Positions 42,330 to 54,167 of a DNA stretch of 64,000 nt are shown here, in pieces. The DNA is from Camellia lanceoleosa (lineage: Eukaryota; Streptophyta; Magnoliopsida; Ericales; Theaceae), in NCBI GenBank assembly GCA_025200525.1, contig JANUSC010000051.1, positions 992,001 to 1,056,000 on the forward strand, read 5' to 3'. The stretch's first letter is position 1. Each line of letters starts with the position of its first letter. Both the position numbers and the translations under genes were made by a program. Under the pieces are notes generated by a model that made no database searches, was not told the origin of the DNA, and saw nothing but the letters and a program-made list of their open reading frames with translations.

Positions 42330-43340
42330 GGGAGTGTTTGGTAACGTTTACGTTTTCAGTTTATATTTACAAAAATTTTATAAACTGATTTTTGTTTATT
42401 TTTTGTTTATTCTTAGAAAAACATAAACTACAAACGCGTTTGGTAATTAACAAAATATTTAAAAAAATTTAAAAATATAAAAAAGAGTGAGAAATGGCAA
42501 GTGGTGGCAAGTGGCGGCAGAAGATGGTGGTGGAAAGTGGTGACAGTGGGTGGTGGGTAGCTGGTGGTGGCAGGTGGGTGGTGGTGGTGGGTGGGGGTAA
42601 CGGTGGCGGGTGGTGGATGGTAGCGAGTGGGTGGTGGTGGTGGTGGTGGTGGCGGGTGGCGGGTGGTGGTGGCAGGTGGGCAGTGGATGGCGGGTAGTGG
42701 TGGGTGGGTGGTAGTGGCGGGTGATGATGGTGGGTGGGTGGTAGTGGTTGTGGTGGGTGGGTGGGTGGCAGTGGCCGGGTTGTAGGTGGTGGCAGTGGGT
42801 GGTGTGGTGGTGGTAGTGAGTGGTGGGTGGGTGAGTGGCTGGTGGGTGGTGGTGGCAGGTGAGTGAGTGGCGGGTGGTGGTGGATGGCTGGTGGTGGCAG
42901 GTGGGTGGTGAGTGGTAGTGGCAAGTAGGTGGCGGGTGGTGGTGGCGGGCGATGGATGGTAGTGGCGGGTAGATGGGTGGTGGGTGGTGGTGGTAGTGGT
43001 GGCGAGGAGTGGGTGGTGGTGGCGAGTGGGTGACAAGTGGGTGATGGTGGGTGGTGAGTGGTGATGGTAGGTGGTGGTGGGGGGTGGGTGGTGGTGGCGG
43101 AAGACGGTGGTGGAAAATGGTGGCGGGTGGTGGCTAGTGTTTGGTGGTAAAAAAAAAAAAAAACTCAAAACTCAAAACGAAAACATATTTTTTGTGTTTT
43201 CATTTTTTAGCCAAATTTATAAATTGAGACCACTGATTTATAAATCAAAAATTTTACCAAACAAGTTTTTATTTGAGTTTTTAAAATTTTTGTAAATATA
43301 AACAGAAAACTGAAAACGTAAGTGTTACCAAAAGGCACCT
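42330..43340. mobile_element. TIR element filled with a TGG-rich minisatellite
   Basis: The left end GTTTGGTAACGTTTACGTTTTCAG plus TTTATATTTACAAAAATTTT is inverted at the right end (about 43255-43340: AAAATTTTTGTAAATATAAAC, CTGAAAACGTAAGTGTTACC). The interior at 42490-43135 is about 650 bp of TGG/GGTGG(C/T) repeats. The minus strand therefore shows a long His/Pro/Thr-rich open frame, which I treat as low-complexity shadow. No transposase is seen, so the element is non-autonomous. Confidence 0.7.
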
Positions 43341-43897
43341 AAAGGTTCAAAAAATATTTTTAAGAGTAAAATTATTCATAAAATACCTTAAATATAATAA
43401 ATAAGATTTGTGAATCAAATGTCTACAAAGGGATTTATTTGAATACAATAATATAATATGGACTAATTAGAATACAAATACTTAAAAAAAAAAAAAAAAT
43501 GGTTTTCTAATAAATTCCTTAATTTGAATTTTTTTTTTCAAAAATAAAAAATAAAACAAGTTTAATTTTGTAACAAAAACAAGATTCCGAAACTACCCTC
43601 CAGTCCCTATACCCTACGTGGCAATTTTATCCTCTTCTCTCATCGCTCGCTAGTTTCCCAACCACAGTCCAAAAAGTCTCACCCCCGAAACCCCTCCTTT
43701 CAATCAACCCTTGTCTTTTCTTCCCCGGTTCCTCGCCCTCTGTGGTTTCAGTTTCTCGGGAAAAAAAATTATTTAAATTTTTTCCAGCTCTTCAATCAAT
43801 CTTTTCCGATCAATTGACTAGTTAATCGAATCGAACATCGAATCCCTAGCTTTCTTTGATCCTCTCAAAGATTTGATCGGCCGATCTGATTCCAAGC
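43341..43897 (+). promoter_or_regulatory. Promoter and 5' UTR region of the casein kinase gene
   Basis: AT-rich DNA changes at about 43570 to a C/T-rich leader typical of plant 5' UTRs (CCCCCGAAACCCCTCC, TCTTTTCTTCCCC). CTACGTGGCAA at about 43613 contains an ACGTGGC (G-box/ABRE-like) core. I cannot place the TATA box or transcription start with confidence. Confidence 0.4.
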
Positions 43898-46800
43898 ATG
43901 GAGAGGATCGTCGGAGGTAAATACAAGCTCGGCCGCAAGATCGGAAGTGGATCATTCGGAGAAATCTTTCTCGGTGAGTTCTCATATATATATATATATA
44001 TATAAACACACACGCAGAATTCATTTTCGTTTTGTGTATCTGACGCCGGTGGTTGTGTATATTTGCAGCTACTCATGTTGATACGTTTGAGATCCTTGCT
44101 GTGAAGATCGTGAGTCTCAATCGATTTCTCTCAGAATTGTTTCAATTTTTTTTTTTTAATTTTTTTTTATTGGTGTTGAATTTCTTAATTGTTAAGCTTC
44201 AGTTGTTGTTACAATTGATTCGTTTATTTTACGTGAGTAGATCATGTTCTTGTTTTTGCATGCTTTTTTATTCAAATTAAAGGAATTTAAGTCAAAATTT
44301 CGTCTCTTGGCCATATAAATTTTCAAACTTTAGTTGTTCAATTTATCTGTGTATATATATATACATGTACATTGAAATATATATAGTTGATTTATATTTT
44401 TCTTAATTGATTAATAATTGGGATTTTTGGGTAGGTTAGACATGTTTGATAACATAGATTTACTGTAAAACATGAACTCAGATTTAAGTTCAATATGTAA
44501 AAGAGAAAAGACAGCAGCTGTAATGAATAGTGGTAGGGTCGGTTCATGCAGTGAAAAATGCATCTTTTAGACTTGATGTCTTTAATTTCTCAATGATTTT
44601 TATACAATCAATTTGTTAATTGGGTCTGAGATGGTGAATTAGGTTGTGAAATAATGTTGTATTAGCTCAAACGCATCATATTATAATTTTAGTTGTATTT
44701 GACTGGAGCTTACTGCCTTTTGTCTTGTATGCCTTCTTCTTAAGGATAATTGTATTTACATTTTCCATTTTTTCAGGAAAACAATAAGACAAAACATCCG
44801 CAACTGTTTTACGAAGCCAAGCTATATAATATCCTACAAGGGGGAAGTATGTAAAATCGTTCAATAGTAATTTTTTTCCATACATGTTCCCATTTTCAAA
44901 AGTTTCTACATGAGTGAAATTAGATTCATCTTAGTGAATTGTTATGTTTTATCTCTTTATTATGGGGGAGGCAATAAATAAAAAACTTATTATAATGAAG
45001 TTCGTTAAATAAAAAAAATTTCTTCTAAAGTTTATGTAGAGTATCTTATTTCAGATCAGTGAAAAAAATATGGATAAAAAGTCATTTTTGACCATGCTCA
45101 TTCCTTCCGTCCATCACAATCGATGTCACCCCTCCATCTCTTGCAATCATTGCGTGGCGCCGCCCCTCCGTCCCTCACTATCTCTAAGTTACAGCCCACT
45201 GATGTAAATAAGGAAATGAAATATATATATATATATCTGAGCGGAAATGGGTTTGTAATAGATCATGATATGAGAATAAGAAGTCATGAACCTCAGTTCA
45301 TACCAATTGTTGGTACACAGCTGTTTACAGTTGCCGTGCAAGAAGCATAGGGCCTGCTTCCCACAAATTTCAAACATGGATAGTACAACATCCTTAAGAG
45401 AGTCATTGGCATAAAAATTATATTGTGTTGTTGAAGTAAAGTATACACAGATTTCACAAATTGTCATTCCTTATTTTTTATTTTTCCGTGCGGGTTGCGG
45501 TGGCTGGAGGAAGAGAGGGCTGTGACAGAGGAGAGTAGGGAGGCGATGATAGTGGGGAAGGGATGAGTATACGGATAAATATGACATTTTGACTGTATTC
45601 TTGCCTCATATGTAAATAATTGGCTATACATAGACTTTTATAAGAATTATTTTTTAATTGGTAGATTTAAGTTTTAACTGTGATGAGTTTGTCATTTTGT
45701 TGCCTTAATTGTAATAATCCCTTACTATTATTGTTTTGTGGTTTTGATTTGGTGTTCGTCTAGGTGGTATTCCTAGCATCAAATGGTCTGGCATAGATGG
45801 GGAAGATAATATACTTGTCATGGATTTGCTGGGACCAAGTCTTGAAGATCTGTTTGTCTATTGTGGTAGAAAGTTTTCATTGAAGACAGTCTTGATGTTA
45901 GCTGATCAAATGGTGAGTATTATTTCACATCATAGTGGACCATAGATGCAGAAGAGTTAACTTATTAATGTATCAACAGCTTGATGTGCCAAGGAAAATG
46001 TTGCATGTAGTTAGCCATTAAACATCTTTAATGGTTGTTGTTACTATTCCGCAAGGGAAAATGGATATTGCAGTTGCGTTAGCATATTTTTGAAGTAACT
46101 CAAAATTGTATACTCTTCAAGCTGAGTCCACATGTTTTTTCTACAAGTTATGGTGTCAGCAGCCACCAAAAGACCAACTAAAGAAAGACTCCTTTTTATT
46201 CATTGGTCACTGACACTTAAAATCTTATTCATCTCATTCATGCTCAATTATTGTTTTAATTATTTATTGTTGTTGACTTTGTGCTGTTATTGTTTATATT
46301 TATAGATGCCTGTTCGAATAATTTGTTTTTAGAAATTGCATTCTGACGTAAAAATCATCTTTATCTCATTTTTCTCCTTTTCCAGATAACAAGAATAGAG
46401 TATGTACACTCTAAAGGGTTCTTGCATAGGGACATTAAACCTGATAACTTTCTCATGGGCCTTGGTCGAAAAGCAAATCAGGTAATCGCTAATTCCTTTA
46501 CACTTGACCCTTTGACACGGATGGCCATTTTACTTATTTTCTCTCTAGCTTGTGAGTTCTCATGCATTCACTGTAATAATTGCTCATCAGGTGTACATTA
46601 TTGACTTTGGGCTTGCAAAAAGATATCGGGATTCTACGACCAATCGCCACATTCCTTACAGGTATCCTTCCTGTTGAATTTGAGCCTGGACCCTAGTTTG
46701 TTTTGTGTTTCTTCACTCATGTTATCAATCTGATTTCATTTGCAAATACTTCTGTTTTTTCTGATCCTACTAATTGTGTATATATGTGGAAGCACTTTGA

Positions 46801-49119
46801 CATCTGCTCTTTTCTGTAACCACCTGTTGTCTATTAGCTTTTCTATATAGTAATATTCTATTCAGTTTCTGAAATTGGTTCCTTTGTGAATAAGTAATAT
46901 GTTTACGGTTTACTATGACTTTCGTATGCTATGATGACAGAAAGCCTTTTCTTTGTCCTTTAAAAATTTTATGCAGGGAGAACAAAAACTTGACAGGGAC
47001 TGCACGTTATGCAAGTTGCAATACTCATCTTGGCATTGGTAAGCATAGAATGCTTTTTTTAGCTTTCCTTGTTTGAAAGCAGGCATTTGATATGCATCTG
47101 TTTGTGCCTTTACTATAGAGCAAAGCCGGCGGGATGATTTAGAGTCTCTTGGATATGTACTTCTATATTTCTTGAGAGGAAGGTATTTTTTTCTAAATGA
47201 GTTCCTCTTTTCTTTCTTTCTTTATTTTTTTTGGTAATTTTGTCATGGAGTGACTTGTTGCATATGGTAGTTGTGGATCATGTGAGCAATGTATTCAAAA
47301 TCTAAATCATGTTGGTCTGTGGTTGAATGCATACATGATATTCGTGTGCATATTTACGTGCTCATGTGTATGTTGCCTGCTTATTGTGTTCCCATTCGCA
47401 ATGTTTGTGCATAGCCTACCGTGGCAAGGTTTAAAAGCTGCAACAAAGAAGCAAAAGTATGACAAGATATGTGAGAAGAAATTATCAACTCCTATTGAGG
47501 TACGTGTCTGCCATCTATTTATGCGGTCAGAGTCAACCCCCTTCCCCTCTTGCATTTTATTGTTAAGTTACATGCAAAGTTTATACTGTCAAGTGTTCAA
47601 TCAATTTGAACTGACTTGACTGTTGTTTCTTGAAGGTTTTATGCAAGTCTCACCCTGTGGAGTTCGCTTCATATTTCCATTATTGCCATTCATTGACATT
47701 TGATCAACGGCCTGATTACGGATTCTTAAAGCGTCTATTCCGTGAGTTGTTCAGCCGTGAAGGTAGTGGCTTATGGATGTTTGTTGCTTTTACACTATGC
47801 ACATTTCATTGCTCATAAAACTTAAGAGCCTGTTTGGTTGTGTTCGTTTTCTTGATTTTTGTTTTTCGTTTTCATTTTTCTTGTTTTTGTTTTTATTTAT
47901 TTATTTTTGTTTCTGACAGGATATGAATTTGATTACATATTTGATTGGACTATCCTAAAGTACCAGCAAGCACAAAAGAGTAAAACTCAGCCGCATTTAT
48001 CTGTTAGTATCTCACTACTTAGTTTCTAGTCTCCTCTCTTAGTGCCTGATAGGATTTGCATGTGTTTGATTCAATATAATGTCTACAAGAAGTGGTTTTT
48101 GGCTTTAAAGCTTTGTCACTTCAACGTTTGTTGCATAAGCTTCATTTGCATAATACTGTAGTTGCTTAATTTGAAATGGGATCTTTTTATGCTTCTGACA
48201 AGTTTCAATATCCAAAATTTACAGCCAGTCCCTGGGGAGGGCAACAGTAGAGCAACACCAATGGATGTGGACAAATATCAAGGTTAGATCTTGTTGGTCC
48301 ACTTTTTGCATCTGATGAGATAATTGCAGTCAAACAATCAGAAGTCATTTCCATACCCTGAAGGAGATTTAGCATATCTTCATTAATGTCTCAAGTATTC
48401 TCTGTAGTTGTTCATCTTGCTTTTTGAGACAATTGGTGTAGAGAGAACACATTGTCCCCATTTGGATAGTATAATTCAATTGAAATTGTGGTTTTATTGC
48501 ATATAAGCAGTGATGTTTGGTGATATATTAACCTGCGGATGTATATTAATTACTTCTATGGAATCAGTAACATGATTTGTGCATTATCAAATGGTGACAG
48601 GCAATCATGCTTCGTCAGCTGAGGTAACGGAACGCATGAGATTGGGCAATCCTGGTAGTCCTGCCATTCGCATGCAGTTTAAATCCCCAAAGGGGAGGAA
48701 TTTGAATTCAGAAAATCCCCTTGAAAGAAATGTAAGTCATCTAATTTTCTGTTTTATGAACACGAATCCTTCCCTGTAATATTGCTAGTCGGATGGTGAT
48801 ATAAAATTGCTTAGTTTTTCCTTGTATAATGCAACTCATTAGTCACATAGCATAATTTCCATTTACCTAGCCCTTTGTTACTTTTATCATTCAGTTTGGC
48901 TGGATCAGTACGAGTTTATGGTTTTTGTTTTTTGGGTAGATTGTGAGCAATACAGAATTGCCATCAACTTCATATTCTCCTGCTGGCACATCAAAACAAA
49001 AGGCCTCTAAAGCTGTGTTGCCTGCTGAAAGCACAAACTTTAGTCGTGGGAATGTTGATAAAATTGGTCCTTCAAGCAGCTGGATTTCTTCCCTGCACCG
49101 TGTTTCTTCTTCCAAGTGA
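43898..49119 (+). CDS. Casein kinase 1-like serine/threonine protein kinase, 14 exons
   Basis: Coding exons by GT-AG sites: 43898-43973, 44069-44109, 44777-44846, 45764-45912, 46386-46481, 46591-46661, 46977-47038, 47119-47182, 47415-47499, 47636-47762, 47920-48002, 48225-48282, 48601-48731, 48940-49119. They sum to 1293 nt, a 430-residue protein, with all phases closing. The kinase domain covers about residues 9-280: glycine loop [14 protein letters not shown] (13-25), lysine K38 in LAVKIE, catalytic HRDIKPDN (D128), DFG at 149-151, and the CK1-type LPWQGLKA. The C-terminal tail is Ser/Thr-rich and ends [12 protein letters not shown]. Such kinases phosphorylate acidic or primed Ser/Thr sites in hormone, light and microtubule processes. 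The kinase is complete, so I expect it to be functional. The gene belongs to the plant CKL family; I do not assign the member. Confidence 0.95.
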
Positions 49120-51277
49120 TCATATGTGGTAACTTTGTTTTTGTTATACATTTTAATGTATTCAGGGTGGTAATATGGTTATTTTTATTTGGTTATGGTA
49201 ATTATATATTCCTCATTTTTATGTTGCAGCTGTTGTCCTGTGGATTTGGTAATGATCTTCATGATGCATCTAGGGAGGTTTGAATGTAGCATGGATATGG
49301 ATTTCCCATCATTTCTCTATGGATGCAAGTTCATTTTGAAAAGTTTCAAGATAACAACAAACTCGTGGGTTGACTCTTGATACTGACCACCCATAGCTCT
49401 GTCGACAAGATTTTAGTGATGGATCTATGGAGCAACAAAGTTGTCTGATGTGACCAACACGTTCCTAAGGTGACTAAATCATTGGTTGATCCTTGAACAC
49501 AGACCACTCAGAGCTTGGTTCCTGTGCTGTACATAGATGTCAAAACTACAAAGAAACTGTGTTATATGGTTTTGTGTAACATGAATGACGTGTGAACTGT
49601 TTTTTTTTTTTTCTTTTTTTTTCTTTTCTGCCTGAATTCTTCTGTTAACAGATCATAGAATTCCTTTTTTGCTTACAGTGGTTGTTGACAGTGTTTTGCT
49701 TGTTTGTTTATTGGCCCATTTGCATTGTAACCTTATTGCTTATACCTTTTGGATCAGAGTCCCTGATATATCTCCGAAACAGACTTACATTAATGAAGCA
49801 CAGAATTTTTATGTTTCTTTTGCCAATATATTGTGCCTACTTGCGTGGAGCATTCCTGAGGCAGAAGAAAATGACACGTGCTAAAAATGACTTTATTTTG
49901 TAATGTGAGCTTTATATCGAGAAATGTTTATAGTTGCTGCATTTTTTTCTCTTTTTGCTTGATGATTGGTTCTGCCAAATGGATATGCATGGTACCTATT
50001 CAGGTCAAATGAACATATTTTTGTGGGAACCAGCCATGTCATACCGACAAAACTTGTGGATCACAAGAGCTTAAAACCTTAAGATCTAGAGATATTCAAG
50101 GTAGTTGTAATGGGTGTTTGCTATTCTTTTGCATATTTTGCAATATTTGTTTTAAACACTTCAGGGCATTCATTATCATTATTTTTGTACCATGCTCGTT
50201 TTCTGGGAGGGAAAATGCAGTGAAATTTATTACCTCCTCATCTAGCAGGTACCCCCAAGCTGTGTTTGGTTCTTTCTGTTTTAAAAGGTTTGCCTTTTTT
50301 TGCAGGCATTGTACTTGAAAATTTGATACCTTTGCAACTATATGTTTATAGAGAATCCTAGATATAGTTTTAGATTCCTCCAAGCAATTTAAACGTCTTG
50401 AGTCGAGTTTTTTAGTCATTATTTCCCAAGTTGTCATATGCATACAAGAAAAGGAATATTTTTGCAATTTTCCTAGTAATAATGCTTGACAACTCCTAAG
50501 CAAGATTGCATGTTTCTGTTTTTATCCAAAGTAGATTTTACCTAGCCAGTTTGTTCTCTCACAAAACCTGTGAAGTATATGTAATTTATCAGTTCTCATA
50601 TTGTGAAGTTATTCTGAACAGTCTCACACAATTGTGGGTTGATATACTTCTGTAACTTGCAGGATCTCTTCTTTGCGGGTGAAATGAATCAGGGAAGTAC
50701 ACCATTATCACGAAGATGGTACCAAAGCCTCTACCTTGCTCACACTTTGCCCAAAAGGAAGTCCGTCTTACTATCGCCCAGGTGAAACTGGAATATTTAT
50801 CTTTGTGGAGTGATTTAACTCAGCAGTTTGATATAGAGTGTTGCATGGAAACAACTACTACGTGGATCTAGGTTTTTCCATCTGGAAGGGGCAGCCTGTG
50901 ATTTTTTTTGTATAGCCCCATGGTTGGAACCTATATATCTTTAGACCAGAAGCAGATGGCTGGCTGGATTGCTGGAGAAGCCATGCCTAGCCTGTTGCTC
51001 ACTTGGCTTAATTGGTTGAATATGTTGCTCACCAACTTGTCAATAGGAGCCGCAGAGTTCCATCATGCCTCGTAATGCGTTCGCTCACTGGAGAGGTTTT
51101 CTGGATTAACAAGCTGACAGAGTAGGTAAAGATTTGTGTGGTTTGGTCATCATTCATTTTAGTAACGTGTCAAATGCGTTCGCTCTTTGAAGAGGTCTTC
51201 AGATTGATGGTTGTCTTGCAGATGTACTTTGGTTTTGGAAGTTGGTACACGAGTAATGCTATTGCTTCCCAATTTAG
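49120..51277 (+). other. 3' region of the casein kinase gene
   Basis: Non-coding sequence after the stop. Possible 3' UTR splice sites occur (TTTTATGTTGCAG at about 49230; AACTTGCAG at about 50660, then CGCCCAG/GTGAAA at 50780). An extended or spliced 3' UTR is thus possible but unproven. No other gene is seen. Confidence 0.35.
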
Positions 51278-51517
51278 AAGTTCAATGTATGCTTTCTAGC
51301 TCCACCAGCTCTTCTACTTGCACAAAATCCAATCGCAAAACCAGACATCACTTTCTTATATGAAGTGAGACCTATACGTTTAATGGGTCTTGCTTTATAT
51401 GAGAGAGTTGTGTTTGATTCTCTGATTGTGCATTTAGAATTGTTTCGATTCATCGATTCAGTTGGGTGTATGGGAAAGGAAATGATTGAGGTTCCCTCCC
51501 CCAAAGAAGAATTATAA
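51278..51517 (+). other. Unassigned 79-codon open frame without a clear start
   Basis: Bounded by stops at 51275 and 51515. The translation (LAPPALLLAQNPIAKPDI, LYEVRPIRLMGLALYERVVF, VHLELFRFID, then EVPSPKEEL) looks more protein-like than the surrounding DNA. It has no start codon near its beginning and no match I recognise. The opposite strand is also open here. It could be a gene fragment or an organelle-derived insertion. Confidence 0.25.
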
Positions 51518-52690
51518 TCTTAATGCAGGTTTTGTTGTCCAAAATTTTCATGCTTTGTTACGTTTTTTCCGATTTTTTTGTTTTTTGTTTTCATTTCTTA
51601 TAAAATGTAGAAAATTTGTTTAGCCAATTGTTTTGGAAAACTATTTTCTTAATTTTTTTTTTTCTGGGTTAAATATAAAAACAATCCACTTTTAGGAAGC
51701 ATTGGATTAATTAATATGATTTCCAATGTTGATCCAAATTTCAATTGAATACATAAAAAATAAACAATTAAATTTGTGGGATTAATTGATTATTTCTATG
51801 GTGGAAAGAAGCATTGGACAGGCTGTTCTCGTGGAACACGAGTTCTGAGCGTGCACATTACTGTTCATTTATTTAGGGTTAAACAATTTCATTCACACTT
51901 TAAATCTAATTTCAGCTTGATTTTTAAGTTTGAGGGTAAAATTAACGATTTTAAGATATTTATCAATTTCTTAAAATGTACATATAGAAAAAATTAATGA
52001 AAATTTGGACATAATGATCAAATTAAAATTGGATAAAATTAAGGTACAGGGGTTAAATTGTCCAATTTGAAACTATAGAAATCAAAACAAAAATTTAAGT
52101 CAAAGTATAAAGGTTAAAAGTGTAATTAATCTATTTATTTATTGGGAAATGTTAATTTTGATAAAATTATAAAAAAAAAGTGTATTAAAATTTGTAAATA
52201 AAAAACAAATATATGAAATTGCATAAAAATATATAAAATGTGTATTATAATTTTAAATTTTTTGACCATCTTAATGTTGACCATTGATAGTGGTAAAAAA
52301 AAATATCAATGATACTGAGTTGATCATATTCTCATATTATATGTTGATAGATACATCATTGGTAAATTAAATACCACTGCTCATGTCTAACTTTTATAAA
52401 ATTTTATTTTACAATCATTACAAGGGAAATGAACATGCTTCTTCTTCGCCCGCTAAATCCTTGAAAACTCTCACTATTTACGGCATAACCCCAAAAGCGG
52501 GTGCCAAAGAGGCTGGGAAATCTGTTTCAAATGAAAAAAGGACCTGGGAATCATTTGCGGCTCGGTTGTATAACTAAATTTAACTTCATGCAATAGCAGA
52601 ACCACCAAAAACCAATAATTAAACTCTCAATTCCCAAAGAAGAATAGAAAATGATTACAAATAAATTTATATATAAGTGCTGATATTAGA
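51518..52690. other. AT-rich intergenic region
   Basis: No supported gene. A short open frame at 52383-52577 has no family resemblance. The sequence is AT-rich with poly-T and poly-A runs. Confidence 0.5.
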
Positions 52691-52691
52691 A

Positions 52692-53765
52692 CCCATTAAT
52701 TATTTTAGACTCTTTATTTTTAAATTTTTTTTTATTACAAAATTAACCTCAAATGAAATTATTAAAAATGATAAACACTTCATCTCACAATTAAACTCAC
52801 GTACTCACTACATCACGAGTTAGGATTTATAAGAGCACCCACTTTTATCACCACCCATCCATCTTCTCCAAATTCCCTATCCATCTTCCCCAAATCTCAC
52901 CTTCAAAATCTATCCACCCTCCAAATCTTGAAAACCTTTTGGCGGCAATATTCTGACAGTAACAGTGGTAACTATTTGATTACATACACTTCTCCTGCAA
53001 CGACAATGAGTGAAATTTTTTTTGACAACCACAACTCCATGAGACGAGAAGAGTACAACAATAAAAATTAAGAAAATGTTCATAACTTTGATAATGTTCT
53101 TACCATTAACCTTTTAAGGATAAGTTTCTTAAAAAAAATAATAAAAATAATAAAAACTGTTTTCCATTTTTTCGAGACTGAACTCCCAAACCTATGACTA
53201 AAATTCGAGAACACAGGTCCGAACATTATTTATTTGTTCTGGAACAAGTAACCAAACATTTTTTATTTGTTCAAATAACCGAAACAGCAACAAAAGCAAA
53301 CAAACAAAAGAAGTCGAACTATCCTTGGATGTTCAACTAGGAGGTCAACTGGTGAGTGAAATCCTGCCCAATTTTGCTCACACAGAGGGCATACAAGTAC
53401 AATAAAGCCATAGATAAATGACAAAAAACCAACAAGAGAAGTATGAAAATGAATTGTGTTATGTGTAAAAAAAGGTAATAAGAAAAAAAAAATCAAATAG
53501 ATTGATTAACCTCATAATGAAACAGAGAAAAAACTACTTAATCACCACAATTTTTTTTTCCACTAGTTTTGAGAGATTCCACCGTCGTAAACTTTATTAG
53601 GATTTTAAAAGAGAGACTTTTGGGGGTGTAAGGGGTGAACATTTGAATGAGTTGAATGTTTTTACAAAGATAATTTTAGTATTATTTAGGGAGAGAAGAA
53701 ATTCTAAGAGTTTTATAATTTATAAATAAGGATCCAAAAAAATGAAGAGTCTAAAATAATTGATG
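52692..53765. repeat. Possible TIR element (about 1.07 kb)
   Basis: AATTATTTTAGACTCTT at about 52697 is inverted as AAGAGTCTAAAATAATT at about 53744. The interior next to the left end carries the common plant motif 'ttataagagcaccca' with C/T-rich 'ccatcttctccaaattccc', often found at MITE ends. There is no transposase, and the outer boundaries are uncertain. Confidence 0.5.
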
Positions 53766-53896
53766 TTGTCCTAATAGCAACACTCTTATATATTAATGAA
53801 AAATTTTGTACCGAAAATACCGAGTCAAACAGTTGTTACTTGAGTTTGCCTGTTCTACAGAGGCTGTATTTGGTGTTAGACAAACAAAACAGTTTT

Positions 53897-53934
<38 letters not shown>

Positions 53935-54167
53935 AGCAACCACCCTGCATTTCAAAGAAAGGGAGAAAACAATTCTACACCTCTTCAAAATTCACAAAAA
54001 GAATGACTTAATTTTCATATTTAGGGTATTAAGAGCATATATCAGCTCTTTCAACTCATTTCACCGATATTCTAATGCAACACACCAGCCTCGTGCAATA
54101 AACAGGCACAAAAAAGCTTCCTTTCAGGATTCCACATTCCATGTTATAAATGACAGCCCCAAAAGAA
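53766..54167 (-). other. 3' UTR and downstream region of the methyltransferase gene
   Basis: Non-coding sequence after the stop of the minus-strand gene. It includes a CT(18)-like microsatellite at 53899-53932 (GA on the gene strand). The polyadenylation site cannot be fixed. Confidence 0.45.

Noticed and set aside
42428..43168. 246-codon His/Pro/Thr-rich minus-strand frame
   Set aside because: Mirror of the TGG minisatellite; no domain, start context or splice support.
47307..47619. 82- and 98-codon frames overlapping kinase exon 9
   Set aside because: Shadows of exon and intron sequence of the casein kinase gene.
52383..52577. 64-codon plus-strand frame
   Set aside because: No recognisable motif, AT-rich surroundings, no splice or promoter evidence.
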